A DNA stretch of 64,000 nucleotides from Effusibacillus pohliae DSM 22757 (GTDB taxonomy: Bacteria > Bacillota > Bacilli > Tumebacillales > Effusibacillaceae), in NCBI RefSeq assembly GCF_000376225.1, contig NZ_AQXL01000134.1, positions 123,916 through 187,915 of the forward strand, written 5' to 3'. The translations under genes were made by a program, and so were the position numbers. This document shows, piece by piece, positions 41,385-50,510 of this stretch; within the stretch, counting starts at the first letter, position 1, and every line of letters begins with the position of its first letter. The notes under the pieces were generated by a model. The model searched no databases. It was not told the origin of the DNA and saw only the letters and a list, made by a program, of their open reading frames with translations.

Positions 41385-42155
41385 CTACCTTAACGAAATG
41401 CGGGTGACGGAAGAGGCCGTCCCTTTGTCAGTGAGATCAACCACGACCGCGTTCAGCATGGCAGGCCCCGTTTCCACATCAAACCGGACCGGCATCTGGG
41501 TGAGAAACCGCTGCAGCACCTGCTCCTTTTTGATGCCGATGATGCCGTTGACAGGGCCGCACATCCCGACATCCGTCAAATAGGCAGTGCCGCCCGGCAA
41601 AATCTGTTCATCCGCCGTCTGCACATGCGTATGCGTACCGATCACGGCCGAGACGCGTCCATCGACGTAATGGGCGAACGCCAATTTTTCCGAGGTCGCC
41701 TCCGCATGGAAATCGACAAACACATGTTTCGTTCGCGGTTCAATCTCCGCCAAAATGCGGTCGATCGCGGCAAACGGAGAATCGTAATCCCCCATAAACA
41801 CCCGTCCGATCAGATTGACGACCGCCACTTGCAGCACCCCGATCTTCACCAGTGTATAGCCGATGCCGGGAACCCCCGGCGGAAAATTGGCCGGCCGCAC
41901 GATCCGCCTGTCATGCTCAATGTACCCGAAAATCTCCCGGTTGTCCCAAACGTGGTTGCCCATCGTCAAAATATCGATCTGCGCATCAAACAACTGCTCC
42001 GCCAGCTTCGGCGTAATTCCGCGGCCGTTGGCCACATTTTCCGCGTTCGCGATGATCAGGTCAGGGCGGTATTGTTCCAGCAATCCGGGCAATCGGGCGG
42101 CGACGATCGAACGCCCCGGCTGCCCGACGATATCTCCGAGAAACAAAATTCTCAC
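41385..42155 (-). CDS. ymdB: YmdB metallophosphoesterase
   Basis: 256 residues from GTG 42155 (MRILFLGDIVGQPGR), after AGGAGAG; the frame reaches 42203 without a site. Metal site: FLGDIVG, NAENVANGRG, MGNHVWDN, VDFHAEATSEK, GTHTHVQT. YmdB hydrolyses 2',3'-cAMP and influences biofilm versus motility in B. subtilis. Its usual neighbour rny is upstream, separated here by one hypothetical gene. Confidence 0.96.
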   Translation of the reverse strand: MRILFLGDIVGQPGRSIVAARLPGLLEQYRPDLIIANAENVANGRGITPKLAEQLFDAQIDILTMGNHVWDNREIFGYIEHDRRIVRPANFPPGVPGIGYTLVKIGVLQVAVVNLIGRVFMGDYDSPFAAIDRILAEIEPRTKHVFVDFHAEATSEKLAFAHYVDGRVSAVIGTHTHVQTADEQILPGGTAYLTDVGMCGPVNGIIGIKKEQVLQRFLTQMPVRFDVETGPAMLNAVVVDLTDKGTASSVTRISLR

Positions 42156-42222
42156 ACCGCACTCTCCTAACGATTTGCCGGAATTTCTTTCATCATACCA
42201 CAAACTGCGAACGCCGGCGCGG

Positions 42223-42735
42223 CTACCTGTTGTACACGAACACCTTGCCGCCTTCCCGGTACGCGATGATCGGCCTGTCTTCCACCAAAATGTCGCGATG
42301 ACCGAGCAGGCGGTCGATGAGCTCGTCCTGCACGTCTTTCATATCGTCATCCACCAACAGCGGTTCGAGCGCCACCTCGTTGGCAAAATGGTTTCGCAAC
42401 ACGGACGTCAGCAGGCAAATTTCACCCGCGCAAATCCGCTGAATCGATTGTTGATAGGTGAGCAGCGTGATGTCCTCCAAAGGAGTAAACTGCAATTTCC
42501 CGATCGGCGAAAAATCGCGATCCAGCTCGGCACAAGCCGCAAAATGCGCGATCAGGTCTTGCGTGCAGGCTTCCCGTTTCCCGCCATCCAGGTTCCCCTG
42601 CAGAAAAAACGAAAAAATCAGCGACTGGCTGTCCGGCTCATACCGCACAGAAGCCACTTCCGGATAGCGAATCAGCATCGACACCAGCAAATGGGCGGCA
42701 GCCGATTCATGTCTACGAACATGCATTTCATCCAC
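42223..42735 (-). CDS. Conserved hypothetical protein between rny and ymdB
   Basis: About 167-170 residues; ATG at 42726 or the GTG frame start at 42735, no clear site for either. Mixed alpha/beta composition (HLLVSMLIRYPEVASVRYEP, LQFTPLEDITLLTYQQSIQR, VEDRPIIAYREGGKVFVYNR), no membrane segments or metal motifs. Not recognised. Its position inside the rny-ymdB pair suggests coexpression. Confidence 0.7.
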   Translation of the reverse strand: MDEMHVRRHESAAAHLLVSMLIRYPEVASVRYEPDSQSLIFSFFLQGNLDGGKREACTQDLIAHFAACAELDRDFSPIGKLQFTPLEDITLLTYQQSIQRICAGEICLLTSVLRNHFANEVALEPLLVDDDMKDVQDELIDRLLGHRDILVEDRPIIAYREGGKVFVYNR

Positions 42736-42845
42736 TACTTTCCAGTCTGCAACATTCGGGAGTAATGGCGGCTTCCGCCATTCCCGATAGGTATTTCGCT
42801 GTTTGTCGGGAAATTCCTGCAGAGAATTGAAAGCAAAAAAAATAA

Positions 42846-42863
42846 AGTAGCCTTGCGGCTACT
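42846..42863 (-). terminator. Terminator of rny
   Basis: AGTAGCC (42846-42852) and GGCTACT (42857-42863), minus-strand tail TTATTTTTTTT; abuts the rny stop at 42864. Confidence 0.85.
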
Positions 42864-44402
42864 CTACTTTGCGTATTCGACGGCTCTGGTCTCACGAATG
42901 ACGGTCACTTTGATTTGCCCAGGATAATCCAGTTCTTGTTCAATCTTCTTGGAAATCTCCTTAGCGACGCGTACCGATTCTGCGTCGTCGATGAGCTCGG
43001 GTTTCACAATGATTCGAATTTCGCGACCCGCCTGGATCGCATACGATTTTTCAACGCCTTCAAACGATTCGGCGATTTCTTCCAATTTCTCAAGACGCTT
43101 CAGGTAAATATCGAGCGTTTCCCGGCGCGCTCCCGGTCTTGCGGCGGAAATCGCATCGGCTGCCGCCACAATCACCGAAATCGGCGAGGTGAATTCGATA
43201 TCTCCGTGATGAGCGCCGATCGAATTGATCACAATCGGATGTTCCTTGTATTTCTTGGCCAGGTCGACGCCGATTTCGACGTGCGAACCTTCCACTTCAT
43301 GCGTGATCGCTTTTCCTACGTCATGCAGCAGACCGCCGCGCCGCGCCAGGTTGACGTCGAGTCCCAGCTCGGCAGCCATCAGGCCCGCCAAATGAGCCAC
43401 TTCAATCGAGTGTTTCAACACGTTTTGGCCATAGCTAGTCCGAAACTTCAAACGGCCGAGAATTTTCACCAGATCCGGGTGAATGCCGCTGACACCCGTT
43501 TCGAATGTCGCCTGTTCACCCTCTTCGCGAATTCGATCATCGATTTCGCGACGCGCTTTTTCCACCATTTCTTCAATCCGGGCCGGATGGATGCGTCCGT
43601 CCGCCACCAGTTTTTCAAGAGCCACGCGAGCGACTTCCCGCCGAATCGGGTCAAATCCCGACAAAATGACAGCTTCCGGCGTATCATCAATGATCAGATC
43701 AATTCCAGTCAATGTCTCCAGGGCCCGAATGTTGCGCCCCTCGCGGCCGATGATCCTGCCTTTCATTTCATCATTTGGCAGAGATACAACCGAAACTGTC
43801 GTTTCTGCAACATGATCAGCTGCACAACGCTGGATCGCGGTAGCGATGATTTCCTTCGCTTTCTTTTCCGCCTCATCCCGCGCTTGCTGCTCAATCTCCT
43901 TCATCAAGATGGCAGCTTCATGCCGGCATTCCGCTTCCACATTCGCCAGCAGAATCGATTTCGCTTCCTCCTGCGTGAGTCCGGAGATTCTCTCCAGTTC
44001 AGCCACCTGTCGTTGGTACAACTCATCCACTTTTTGCCGTTGCTCATCCACGAGGCGTTCCAGATTGGACAGCGATTCAGCGCGCTTTTCGATCGCTTCC
44101 GTCTTGCGGTCTAGCGTCTCTTCTTTTTGCAGCAACCGGCGTTCCAGCCGCTGAATTTCGGTGCGGCGTTCGCGAATGTCCTTCTCCGCGTCCGTCCGCA
44201 ATTTGTGAACTTCCTCTTTCGCTTCCAGGATCGCCTCTTTTTTCCTTCTTTCCGCTTCCTTGTTCGCTTCTTCCAGAATCTGCGAGGCCCGCAATTCGGC
44301 TGCCGCAATCTTACCTTCGGCAACGTTGCGCCGCCACAGATAGCCTGCGCCGACCCCTAAAACAAGCGCAATCACAGCAATCACAAACATCATTGGTGAC
44401 AT
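42864..44402 (-). CDS. rny: Ribonuclease Y
   Basis: 512 residues. N-terminal membrane helix ([19 protein letters not shown]), long coiled coil to about 200, KH domain ([20 protein letters not shown]), HD domain with LLHDVGKA and HHGD metal ligands, and conserved C-terminal region. RNase Y starts mRNA decay at the membrane as part of the Bacillus degradosome-like network. Downstream order rny, hypothetical, ymdB, spoVS is conserved. Confidence 0.98.
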   Translation of the reverse strand: MSPMMFVIAVIALVLGVGAGYLWRRNVAEGKIAAAELRASQILEEANKEAERRKKEAILEAKEEVHKLRTDAEKDIRERRTEIQRLERRLLQKEETLDRKTEAIEKRAESLSNLERLVDEQRQKVDELYQRQVAELERISGLTQEEAKSILLANVEAECRHEAAILMKEIEQQARDEAEKKAKEIIATAIQRCAADHVAETTVSVVSLPNDEMKGRIIGREGRNIRALETLTGIDLIIDDTPEAVILSGFDPIRREVARVALEKLVADGRIHPARIEEMVEKARREIDDRIREEGEQATFETGVSGIHPDLVKILGRLKFRTSYGQNVLKHSIEVAHLAGLMAAELGLDVNLARRGGLLHDVGKAITHEVEGSHVEIGVDLAKKYKEHPIVINSIGAHHGDIEFTSPISVIVAAADAISAARPGARRETLDIYLKRLEKLEEIAESFEGVEKSYAIQAGREIRIIVKPELIDDAESVRVAKEISKKIEQELDYPGQIKVTVIRETRAVEYAK

Positions 44403-44602
44403 GCTTCAAGCCTCCCAGCTCAGATTGGGAAACCCTGAGCCATGGACGCAGCCTTGCCCGGTCAAGGGCAAGCAAATCGGTATCATACAATGCGATTTAC
44501 GCAAAGACCATTGAAGCTGTTCATACGCATCTCAATTTTAGCCTTAGTGTAAATCATTGTCAAGAAAAGGGATTTGGGAGCGACTGGGAAGGCGAATCGA
44601 CG
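44403..44602. other. Intergenic region upstream of rny
   Basis: About 200 bp. It contains a hairpin CTTGCCC-GGTCAA-GGGCAAG (about 44452-44472) without a T-run, which would lie in the rny leader. No gene seen. Confidence 0.5.
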
Positions 44603-45241
44603 TTATTTTTTCCGTAATTCGCGAAGGATGGAACGGATCGTGTCGTTGGAAAACCCCTTGCCGGCCAGATAACGGGCGATTTTCTGCGCGATTTCCCGTT
44701 CGTTCGCCGGATCGCCGCCCGTTTTCGCAAACTTTTTTCGCTCGATCAGGCGTCTAGCCGCCTCCGTCTCATCCTCATAGGCAGCCAACGCCCGTTCGAT
44801 CGTATCGCCGGATACACCCGTTTGCTGCAGTTCCCAGCAGATCATCCGCCTACCCCGCGGCTTCGAGCGGATCCGGTTGTACACAAAATCGGCAGCGAAT
44901 CGTTCATCGTCCAGATAGCCGAGCGATTCGAGATAGCGGACGGCCGCTTCCGCGATCTCAGGCGGTATCTCTTTTCGCTTGAGGTAAGCAAGCACCTGTT
45001 GGCTGCTGCGGGACCGCTGGGCCAGGTACTTGGCCGCCAGATCGCACGCATGCAACCGCGTTTCTTCCCTTTCCCACTCCGCCAGATCTGCCTCCGTTAC
45101 CGGGAGACCGACGCGAAGCTGCAGACGGTAGACCAACTCCCGCCGCATGCCCAGCGCAAACTCGCCATTCACAAAAAGGCTCACCCGGTCCGGATGAGCC
45201 TTCTGCCGTTCAATCGCCGTAATGATGCGTTCCGGCCTCAT
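44603..45241 (-). CDS. recX: Regulatory protein RecX
   Basis: 212 residues, three-helix RecX repeats ([58 protein letters not shown]). RecX binds RecA filaments and limits recombinase activity. The ATG overlaps the recA stop by 4 bp, so translation is coupled to recA and induction by LexA should affect both. Longer than the E. coli protein, like other Gram-positive RecX. Confidence 0.95.
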   Translation of the reverse strand: MRPERIITAIERQKAHPDRVSLFVNGEFALGMRRELVYRLQLRVGLPVTEADLAEWEREETRLHACDLAAKYLAQRSRSSQQVLAYLKRKEIPPEIAEAAVRYLESLGYLDDERFAADFVYNRIRSKPRGRRMICWELQQTGVSGDTIERALAAYEDETEAARRLIERKKFAKTGGDPANEREIAQKIARYLAGKGFSNDTIRSILRELRKK

Positions 45242-46287
45242 TCATCAAAAAACTCCTCTTCCTCATCGGCAAAACTGTCGGCGGCAGTTACAGCAAACGG
45301 GCCTCCAACCTGATACGCTTCCCGCACCTTCTGTTCGATCCTCTCCGCAATCTGCGGATTGTCTTTCAAAAACTGCTTCGCATTCTCGCGGCCCTGGCCG
45401 AGACGTTCGCCCTCAAACGAATACCAGGCTCCGCTTTTGACGATGATGTCCAGTTCGGTGGCCATGTCGATGATCGTACCTTCCCGTGAAATGCCTTCCC
45501 CAAACATGATGTCGACATCGACCGATTTGAACGGAGGCGCCACCTTGTTCTTGACCACCTTGATCTTCGTCCGGTTGCCGACCAGTTCGTTGCCCTGCTT
45601 GAGCGCTTCCGCGCGGCGCACTTCCAGGCGAATCGTCGAGTAAAACTTGAGCGCCCGGCCGCCCGTGGTCGTTTCCGGATTGCCGAACATGACGCCGACC
45701 TTTTCCCGGATCTGGTTGATGAAGATGGCGATCGTCTTCGATTTGGAGATCGCGCCCGACAGCTTGCGCAGCGCCTGCGACATCAACCGCGCCTGCAGGC
45801 CAACGTGCGCATCGCCCATCTCCCCTTCGATCTCCGCCTTCGGAACGAGCGCCGCCACCGAGTCGACGACGATGATGTCGACCGCACCAGAGCGAACCAG
45901 CGCTTCTGCGATTTCCAACGCCTGTTCGCCGGTGTCCGGTTGGGCGATCAGTAGTTCGTCGATATTGACGCCCAATTTTTGCGCGTAAATCGGATCCAAT
46001 GCGTGTTCCGCGTCGATGAACGCCGCTTGTCCGCCACGTTTCTGCACTTCGGCGATCGCATGCAGCGCCACCGTTGTTTTCCCTGACGATTCCGGTCCAT
46101 ATACCTCAATGATCCTGCCGCGGGGAAATCCGCCCACTCCCAGGGCGATATCGATCGCCAATGAGCCGGAAGAAATGGTTTCCACCGTCATATTCGCCGC
46201 TTCGCCCAGCTTCATGATCGAGCCTTTGCCAAACTGTTTCTCGATCTGACGTAACGCCATATCCAGCGCCGCTTTTCGATCGCTCAC
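45238..46287 (-). CDS. recA: Recombinase RecA
   Basis: 349 residues from GTG 46287 ([18 protein letters not shown]), after AAGGAGAGG; the open frame extends to 46488 through the promoter. Walker [10 protein letters not shown] at 64-72, LexA-contact and DNA loops intact, acidic tail [11 protein letters not shown]. RecA forms ssDNA filaments for strand exchange and for LexA cleavage. A LexA box overlaps its promoter (46387-46400). Co-translated with recX. Confidence 0.99.
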   Translation of the reverse strand: MSDRKAALDMALRQIEKQFGKGSIMKLGEAANMTVETISSGSLAIDIALGVGGFPRGRIIEVYGPESSGKTTVALHAIAEVQKRGGQAAFIDAEHALDPIYAQKLGVNIDELLIAQPDTGEQALEIAEALVRSGAVDIIVVDSVAALVPKAEIEGEMGDAHVGLQARLMSQALRKLSGAISKSKTIAIFINQIREKVGVMFGNPETTTGGRALKFYSTIRLEVRRAEALKQGNELVGNRTKIKVVKNKVAPPFKSVDVDIMFGEGISREGTIIDMATELDIIVKSGAWYSFEGERLGQGRENAKQFLKDNPQIAERIEQKVREAYQVGGPFAVTAADSFADEEEEFFDE

Positions 46288-46360
46288 GTGTGTACCTCTC
46301 CTTTTTCGACAAAAAATCACATTACTAGATTCGCGCTGACTGTCCCCAGTTCCTGCTATC

Positions 46361-46400
46361 ATCTTACAACACCGAAAACAAAAAAGCAAACATTTGTTCC
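46361..46400 (-). promoter_or_regulatory. recA promoter with LexA box
   Basis: Minus strand TTGCTT (46384-46389), 17-bp spacer, TAAGAT (46361-46366). A degenerate LexA box GGAACAAATGTTTG (46387-46400, two mismatches) overlaps the -35. Confidence 0.65.
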
Positions 46401-46509
46401 GTAATATATCGAACTTTTTTATTGCTGTATTTGCAAAAAAATCCGCTACAAGCAGCCGCCCCATCGCCCGGATGTAGACAAAACTCATGCTTTACTCTTT
46501 GCGAAACAT

Positions 46510-46878
46510 TTGGTGAATATAACTGATGTGAGTGAAGAGAAAGAATCGATACGATTGGTCTACGATCAAAGTGTCGGATTAAGTGCAGTAGCAGTAAAAA
46601 ACAACAAAAGCGGTGACAGGGTGATCCCACTTAAAGATAATAGTTTTCTGGCTTTAACAAAGGAGAAAGATATAGATTTGACTGATGTGGTTGAAAACGT
46701 GATAAAACTAAAGCAAGAACAGACAAAAAATACTGGAAAATATACCAATTCCGGCGTCAGTATGCCTGCAGTCGAAACTATAAATCAAAATGGCAATAAC
46801 AGACTACTTACGATTGCAGCCGTTGGCCTTCTTCTCGTGCTAAGTGCCGGGGTTTACCTTGTTTTAAGAAAAAAATAA
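46510..46878 (+). CDS. AT-rich ORF with C-terminal membrane anchor (possible surface protein tail)
   Basis: Up to 122 residues; TTG 46510 or GTG 46513 could start it, but no ribosome site is present. A polar N-terminal region (ITDVSEEKESIRLVYDQSVG, DLTDVVENVIKLKQEQ) precedes one C-terminal hydrophobic helix and basic end (LLTIAAVGLLLVLSAGVYLV, then LRKK). This layout resembles the cell-wall anchor end of Gram-positive surface proteins, but no LPXTG is visible (MPAVET at most). Base composition is much more AT-rich than its neighbours. It may be the 3' end of a truncated, acquired gene. A strong terminator follows. Confidence 0.5.
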   Translation: MVNITDVSEEKESIRLVYDQSVGLSAVAVKNNKSGDRVIPLKDNSFLALTKEKDIDLTDVVENVIKLKQEQTKNTGKYTNSGVSMPAVETINQNGNNRLLTIAAVGLLLVLSAGVYLVLRKK

Positions 46879-46900
46879 ATTTTCTCGATTTATAGCACTA

Positions 46901-46938
46901 AGCTCCAAGGATGTATTTATAATCCTTGGAGCTGATTT
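46901..46938 (+). terminator. Terminator after the AT-rich ORF
   Basis: AGCTCCAAGGAT (46901-46912) and ATCCTTGGAGCT (46922-46933), perfect 12-bp stem, then GATTT. Confidence 0.8.
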
Positions 46939-46959
46939 CGTTCAGGAATCGTTCGTGCC

Positions 46960-46990
46960 AAAAAAGCGGACCGCAATCACGCAATCCGCT
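46960..46990 (-). terminator. Terminator of the DEAD-box helicase gene
   Basis: AGCGGA (46965-46970) and TCCGCT (46985-46990) with a further pairable interior; minus-strand tail TTTTTTGG. Confidence 0.65.
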
Positions 46991-47011
46991 TCGCTTTTGA
47001 CACGACCTCGA

Positions 47012-48592
47012 TCAGCTGCGGCGTTCCCGCGGGCGGGCCGGTTCCAGGTTGACGCGGGAACCGTTCATCCGCGTCTGGCGCAGCGATTCAAAGACAAACG
47101 GGGCTGACTCCTGCTCCACCTCGAGGAAAGCAAATTTGTCGAAAATGTCGATCCGGCCGATCGCGTTCCCCGGAATACCCGCTTCTTCCGATATGAATTT
47201 GACCAGATCGGCCGGTCCGATGTTGGCGCTGCGGCCGATGTTGATGAAAAACCGGACTTTGCCCGGCGCCGCGCCCGTGTCGCCGAAATCGTAATCCTGT
47301 CCCTCTTCCGTTTGCAAGTCGCCGACGCTCAGTTTCAATGCGGCGGCCGCCAAATCGAGCGGATCAAACTCATCAACCAGGTTGCCCAAAATCGCCCTGT
47401 AATGCGCCAAACCGCCTTCCTGGATGCAGGCGCGCAGCCGCTCCCGCCAGCTTTCCGCCTGCCGCTCCGCCACATCGGCGAGCGACGGAACTTCCCGCGG
47501 CACTATTTTCGCTTTCGTCTCTTTTTCAATCGTTTTCAACAATTTGAATTCCCTCGGCGTGACCAGCGTAATGGCCAGTCCCCGGCGTCCCGCCCGGCCG
47601 GTGCGGCCGATCCGGTGCACGTAGGATTCCGGGTCCTGCGGGATGTCATAGTTCACCACGTGCGACACGTTTCCGACGTCGATCCCGCGCGCCGCCACAT
47701 CGGTTGCTACCAGCAGCTCGATGTCGCCGTTGCGGAATTTTTTCATCACGCGGTCGCGCTGCGCCTGCGACAGGTCGCCGTGCAATCCGTCCGCCATATA
47801 GCCGCGCGCAATCAGTGCTTCCGTCAGCTCGTCGACGCCCCGTTTCGTACGGCAGAAAATGATGCCAAGCTGAATTTCCTGGCTGTCGATGATGCGGCAC
47901 AAACTTTCCAGCTTGTTGCGCTCCAGCACCTTGTAGTAGACCTGTTCGATCAGCGGCACTGTCACGTCGCCGCGGTTGACCGTAACGCTGACCGGATTTT
48001 GCATGTAGCGTTGCGCCAGCCGCTTCACTTCGTCTGGCATCGTCGCAGAAAACAGCAGCGTCTGCCGGTCGTTCGGCGTGCTCTGCAAAATCGATTCGAT
48101 ATCGTCAATGAATCCCATGTCGAGCATTTCGTCCGCTTCATCCAGCACCACTGTCTGCAACCGGTCCAGCTTCAGCGTGCCGCGGCGGATGTGATCCAGC
48201 ACGCGGCCGGGGGTGCCGATCACAATATGAACGCCCTGCTGCAGCGCCTTGATCTGGTGGCCGATCGATTGGCCGCCGTAGATCGGTAACGTCCGCACCC
48301 GTTTGTAGCGGGCGATTTTGCGCAGCTCACCAGCGACCTGGATGGCCAGTTCCCGCGTCGGCGTCAAAATCAGTGCCTGCACATGGCGGGTGTTGGTCGC
48401 CGTCATCTCGACCAACGGGATGCCGAACGCAGCCGTTTTTCCCGTTCCCGTCTGCGCCTGTCCGATCACGTCCTGCCCGGTGAGGACCACCGGAATGCAC
48501 TGCGCCTGGATGGGAGAAGGCTCTTCAAACCCCATTTCGTCGATCGCCTGTTGCACCTTTTTGTTTAGTCCCAGTTCTGCAAATGTCGTCAT
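47012..48592 (-). CDS. DEAD-box ATP-dependent RNA helicase (DbpA-like C-terminal domain)
   Basis: 526 residues. Motifs Q (PSPIQAQCIP), I AQTGTGKT, Ia PTRELAIQ, Ib TPGRVLDH, II DEAD, III SAT, V ATDVAARGID, VI HRIGRTGRAG. After the helicase core (about 370) a basic linker leads to a C-terminal RNA-recognition domain (VRFFINIGRSANIGPADLVK, FAFLEVEQESAPFVFESL) of the DbpA/YxiN type, which in family members targets 23S rRNA. Cytoplasmic; roles in ribosome assembly or cold growth are likely. No operon partner. Confidence 0.95.
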   Translation of the reverse strand: MTTFAELGLNKKVQQAIDEMGFEEPSPIQAQCIPVVLTGQDVIGQAQTGTGKTAAFGIPLVEMTATNTRHVQALILTPTRELAIQVAGELRKIARYKRVRTLPIYGGQSIGHQIKALQQGVHIVIGTPGRVLDHIRRGTLKLDRLQTVVLDEADEMLDMGFIDDIESILQSTPNDRQTLLFSATMPDEVKRLAQRYMQNPVSVTVNRGDVTVPLIEQVYYKVLERNKLESLCRIIDSQEIQLGIIFCRTKRGVDELTEALIARGYMADGLHGDLSQAQRDRVMKKFRNGDIELLVATDVAARGIDVGNVSHVVNYDIPQDPESYVHRIGRTGRAGRRGLAITLVTPREFKLLKTIEKETKAKIVPREVPSLADVAERQAESWRERLRACIQEGGLAHYRAILGNLVDEFDPLDLAAAALKLSVGDLQTEEGQDYDFGDTGAAPGKVRFFINIGRSANIGPADLVKFISEEAGIPGNAIGRIDIFDKFAFLEVEQESAPFVFESLRQTRMNGSRVNLEPARPRERRS

Positions 48593-48604
48593 TCTATCAC
48601 CTTT

Positions 48605-49840
48605 CTAAGTCAAACGTTTGAATAATGAATAGAGCGCGTTTTTGGCGGAGCGGATGCGGATCTGCTGGCGGTCTCCGCGAAACCGGAATTCCTTCGCGGT
48701 CGTTCCGTCCGGTCCGGCGACGGCGATGTGCACAAGACCGACCGGTTTGTCAGGCGTCCCGCCCCCCGGTCCGGCAATGCCGGTGACCGAAATCGACCAA
48801 TCGGCGTCGGAACGGGCTCTCGCTCCTTCCGCCATCGCCCGCGCACATTCTTCCGAGACAGCCCCGTACCTGCCGAGAAGTTCGGAAGATACCCCCAACT
48901 GTTCGGTTTTCGTGACGTTGTCGTACGTCACCCAGCCTTGCTTGAAGTAGGCGGAACTGCCTGGGATGTCGGTAACCATCGCAGCCAGCAGGCCGCCGGT
49001 GCAGCTTTCCGCCAGCGCCAGGGTTTCCCCGCGTGCCGCCAACCGTTTACCGATCGCGACGGGAAGCGTCTCCTCGTCGATTCCATATATAGCGTTTCCC
49101 AATCGCTTACGCAATTGTTCTTCAACCGGCGCGATCAGTGCAAATGCTTCCGCTTCCGACTGCGCTCTGGCGGTGATGCGAAGCGTCACTTCCCCTTCAG
49201 ACGCAAGCGGTGCAATCGTCGGGTTCTGCTGGTTGCGGATCAGATCCGCTACTAGCAACTCCATCGCCGATTCACCAATGCCAAAAATCCGCAACACGCG
49301 CGACCGGATCGTCATCCGGCGGCCGATGACGGAGCGCAGCAGCGGAATCATCTGGTCGGTAACCATCGGCCGCATTTCGGTCGGCGGTCCCGGCAACAGA
49401 AAATAATGACGCCCATCCGCTTCCACATATTGCCCGGGAGCGGTGCCGCGCGGATTTTCCAAAAACCGGCCGCCTTCGATACGCATCGCCTGCCGCCGGT
49501 TGTTGACCGGCATTTCCCTTCCCAGTTGGGCAAACAAGGTTTCCAGCTTTTGCAACACGGACGTATCCAACTCCAGCCGCCGCTGCAAAAAATCGGCCAC
49601 TGCTTCCCGCGTCAGATCGTCTTCCGTTGGCCCCAACCCGCCTGTCAGCACGATCACGTCCGAGCGCGCATGGGCGATCTCCAGCACCTGTTTGATGCGT
49701 TCCCGATTGTCGCCCACCGCCTGGTGAAAATACACGCCAATCCCTTCCAAAGCCAGTTTGTCGGATATGTACTGCGCATTCGTATTGGCGATCTGTCCCA
49801 GCAACAATTCCGTCCCGACTCCGATCACTTCCGCCCGCAT
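48605..49840 (-). CDS. cinA: CinA-like competence/damage-inducible protein
   Basis: 411 residues from ATG 49840 (MRAEVIGVGTELLLGQIANT), after GGAGGAGGGG. N-terminal MoaB-like domain (TGGLGPTEDDLTREA) and C-terminal nicotinamide-nucleotide amidase domain (LAESCTGGLLAAMVTDIPGS; catalytic Ser in ESCTGG). The family hydrolyses NMN and ADP-ribose. In Bacillus cinA precedes recA; here a helicase gene and an AT-rich ORF lie between. pgsA is 87 bp upstream. Confidence 0.96.
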   Translation of the reverse strand: MRAEVIGVGTELLLGQIANTNAQYISDKLALEGIGVYFHQAVGDNRERIKQVLEIAHARSDVIVLTGGLGPTEDDLTREAVADFLQRRLELDTSVLQKLETLFAQLGREMPVNNRRQAMRIEGGRFLENPRGTAPGQYVEADGRHYFLLPGPPTEMRPMVTDQMIPLLRSVIGRRMTIRSRVLRIFGIGESAMELLVADLIRNQQNPTIAPLASEGEVTLRITARAQSEAEAFALIAPVEEQLRKRLGNAIYGIDEETLPVAIGKRLAARGETLALAESCTGGLLAAMVTDIPGSSAYFKQGWVTYDNVTKTEQLGVSSELLGRYGAVSEECARAMAEGARARSDADWSISVTGIAGPGGGTPDKPVGLVHIAVAGPDGTTAKEFRFRGDRQQIRIRSAKNALYSLFKRLT

Positions 49841-49927
49841 AGAGCCCCTCCTCCTCGTTGCGGCCCGCCGCAGCACCAACAGCGCAAAGAGTTGAAAAGG
49901 AAGATAGCTGGCTATCTTCCTTTCCCA

Positions 49928-50509
49928 TTACACTCGGCCGCTATAGATCACATGTTTGTTTTTCCACAGATAATCAGCCCCAGACCAAATGGTGACGAAG
50001 ACAGCAATATAGATCATGATCTGGTCAAACGGAAATTGTACGTAAGAAAACGGAAAATTATTCAGAATCGACGCGGAAATCGCAATGATCTGCAGCGCCG
50101 TTTTCAATTTCCCCAACTTGCTCGCTGCCAGCACGATCCCTTCGGAAGCGGCGATCGTCCGCAAGCCGGAGATGGCAAACTCGCGGAAGATGATGATGAT
50201 CGCGATGATCGCCGGGATCCGCTGCATCTGCACGAGCGACACCAGCGCGGCGGTGACCAGCAGTTTGTCCGCCAGCGGATCAAGAAATTTGCCAAAATTA
50301 GTGACCATCTTCCGTTTGCGGGCGATGTACCCGTCAAGCCCATCGGTCGCCGCCGCCACGATAAACACCAAAGCAGCGATGATTTCGCTAACCGTAGTCG
50401 TTTGTCCGCCAATCGTAAAATGGCCAAAATTAAAACGGACAAGCAAGAACAGCAAGATAACCGGGATCAGAAAAATCCTGGCTATCGTAATACGGTTAGC
50501 CAAATTCAC
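49928..50509 (-). CDS. pgsA: CDP-diacylglycerol-glycerol-3-phosphate 3-phosphatidyltransferase
   Basis: 193 residues from GTG 50509 (MNLANRITIARIFLIPVILL), one base after the rimO stop. CDP-alcohol phosphotransferase motif DGLDGYIARKRKMVTNFGKFLDPLAD (D-G-x2-A-R-x8-G-x3-D-x3-D) is complete, among about five to six membrane segments. It makes phosphatidylglycerol phosphate at the cytoplasmic membrane. Co-transcribed with rimO. Confidence 0.97.
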   Translation of the reverse strand: MNLANRITIARIFLIPVILLFLLVRFNFGHFTIGGQTTTVSEIIAALVFIVAAATDGLDGYIARKRKMVTNFGKFLDPLADKLLVTAALVSLVQMQRIPAIIAIIIIFREFAISGLRTIAASEGIVLAASKLGKLKTALQIIAISASILNNFPFSYVQFPFDQIMIYIAVFVTIWSGADYLWKNKHVIYSGRV

Positions 50510-50510
50510 C

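Noticed and set aside
47312..48289. 325-codon plus-strand frame opposite the DEAD-box helicase
   Set aside because: Antisense shadow; helicase motifs are complete on the minus strand.
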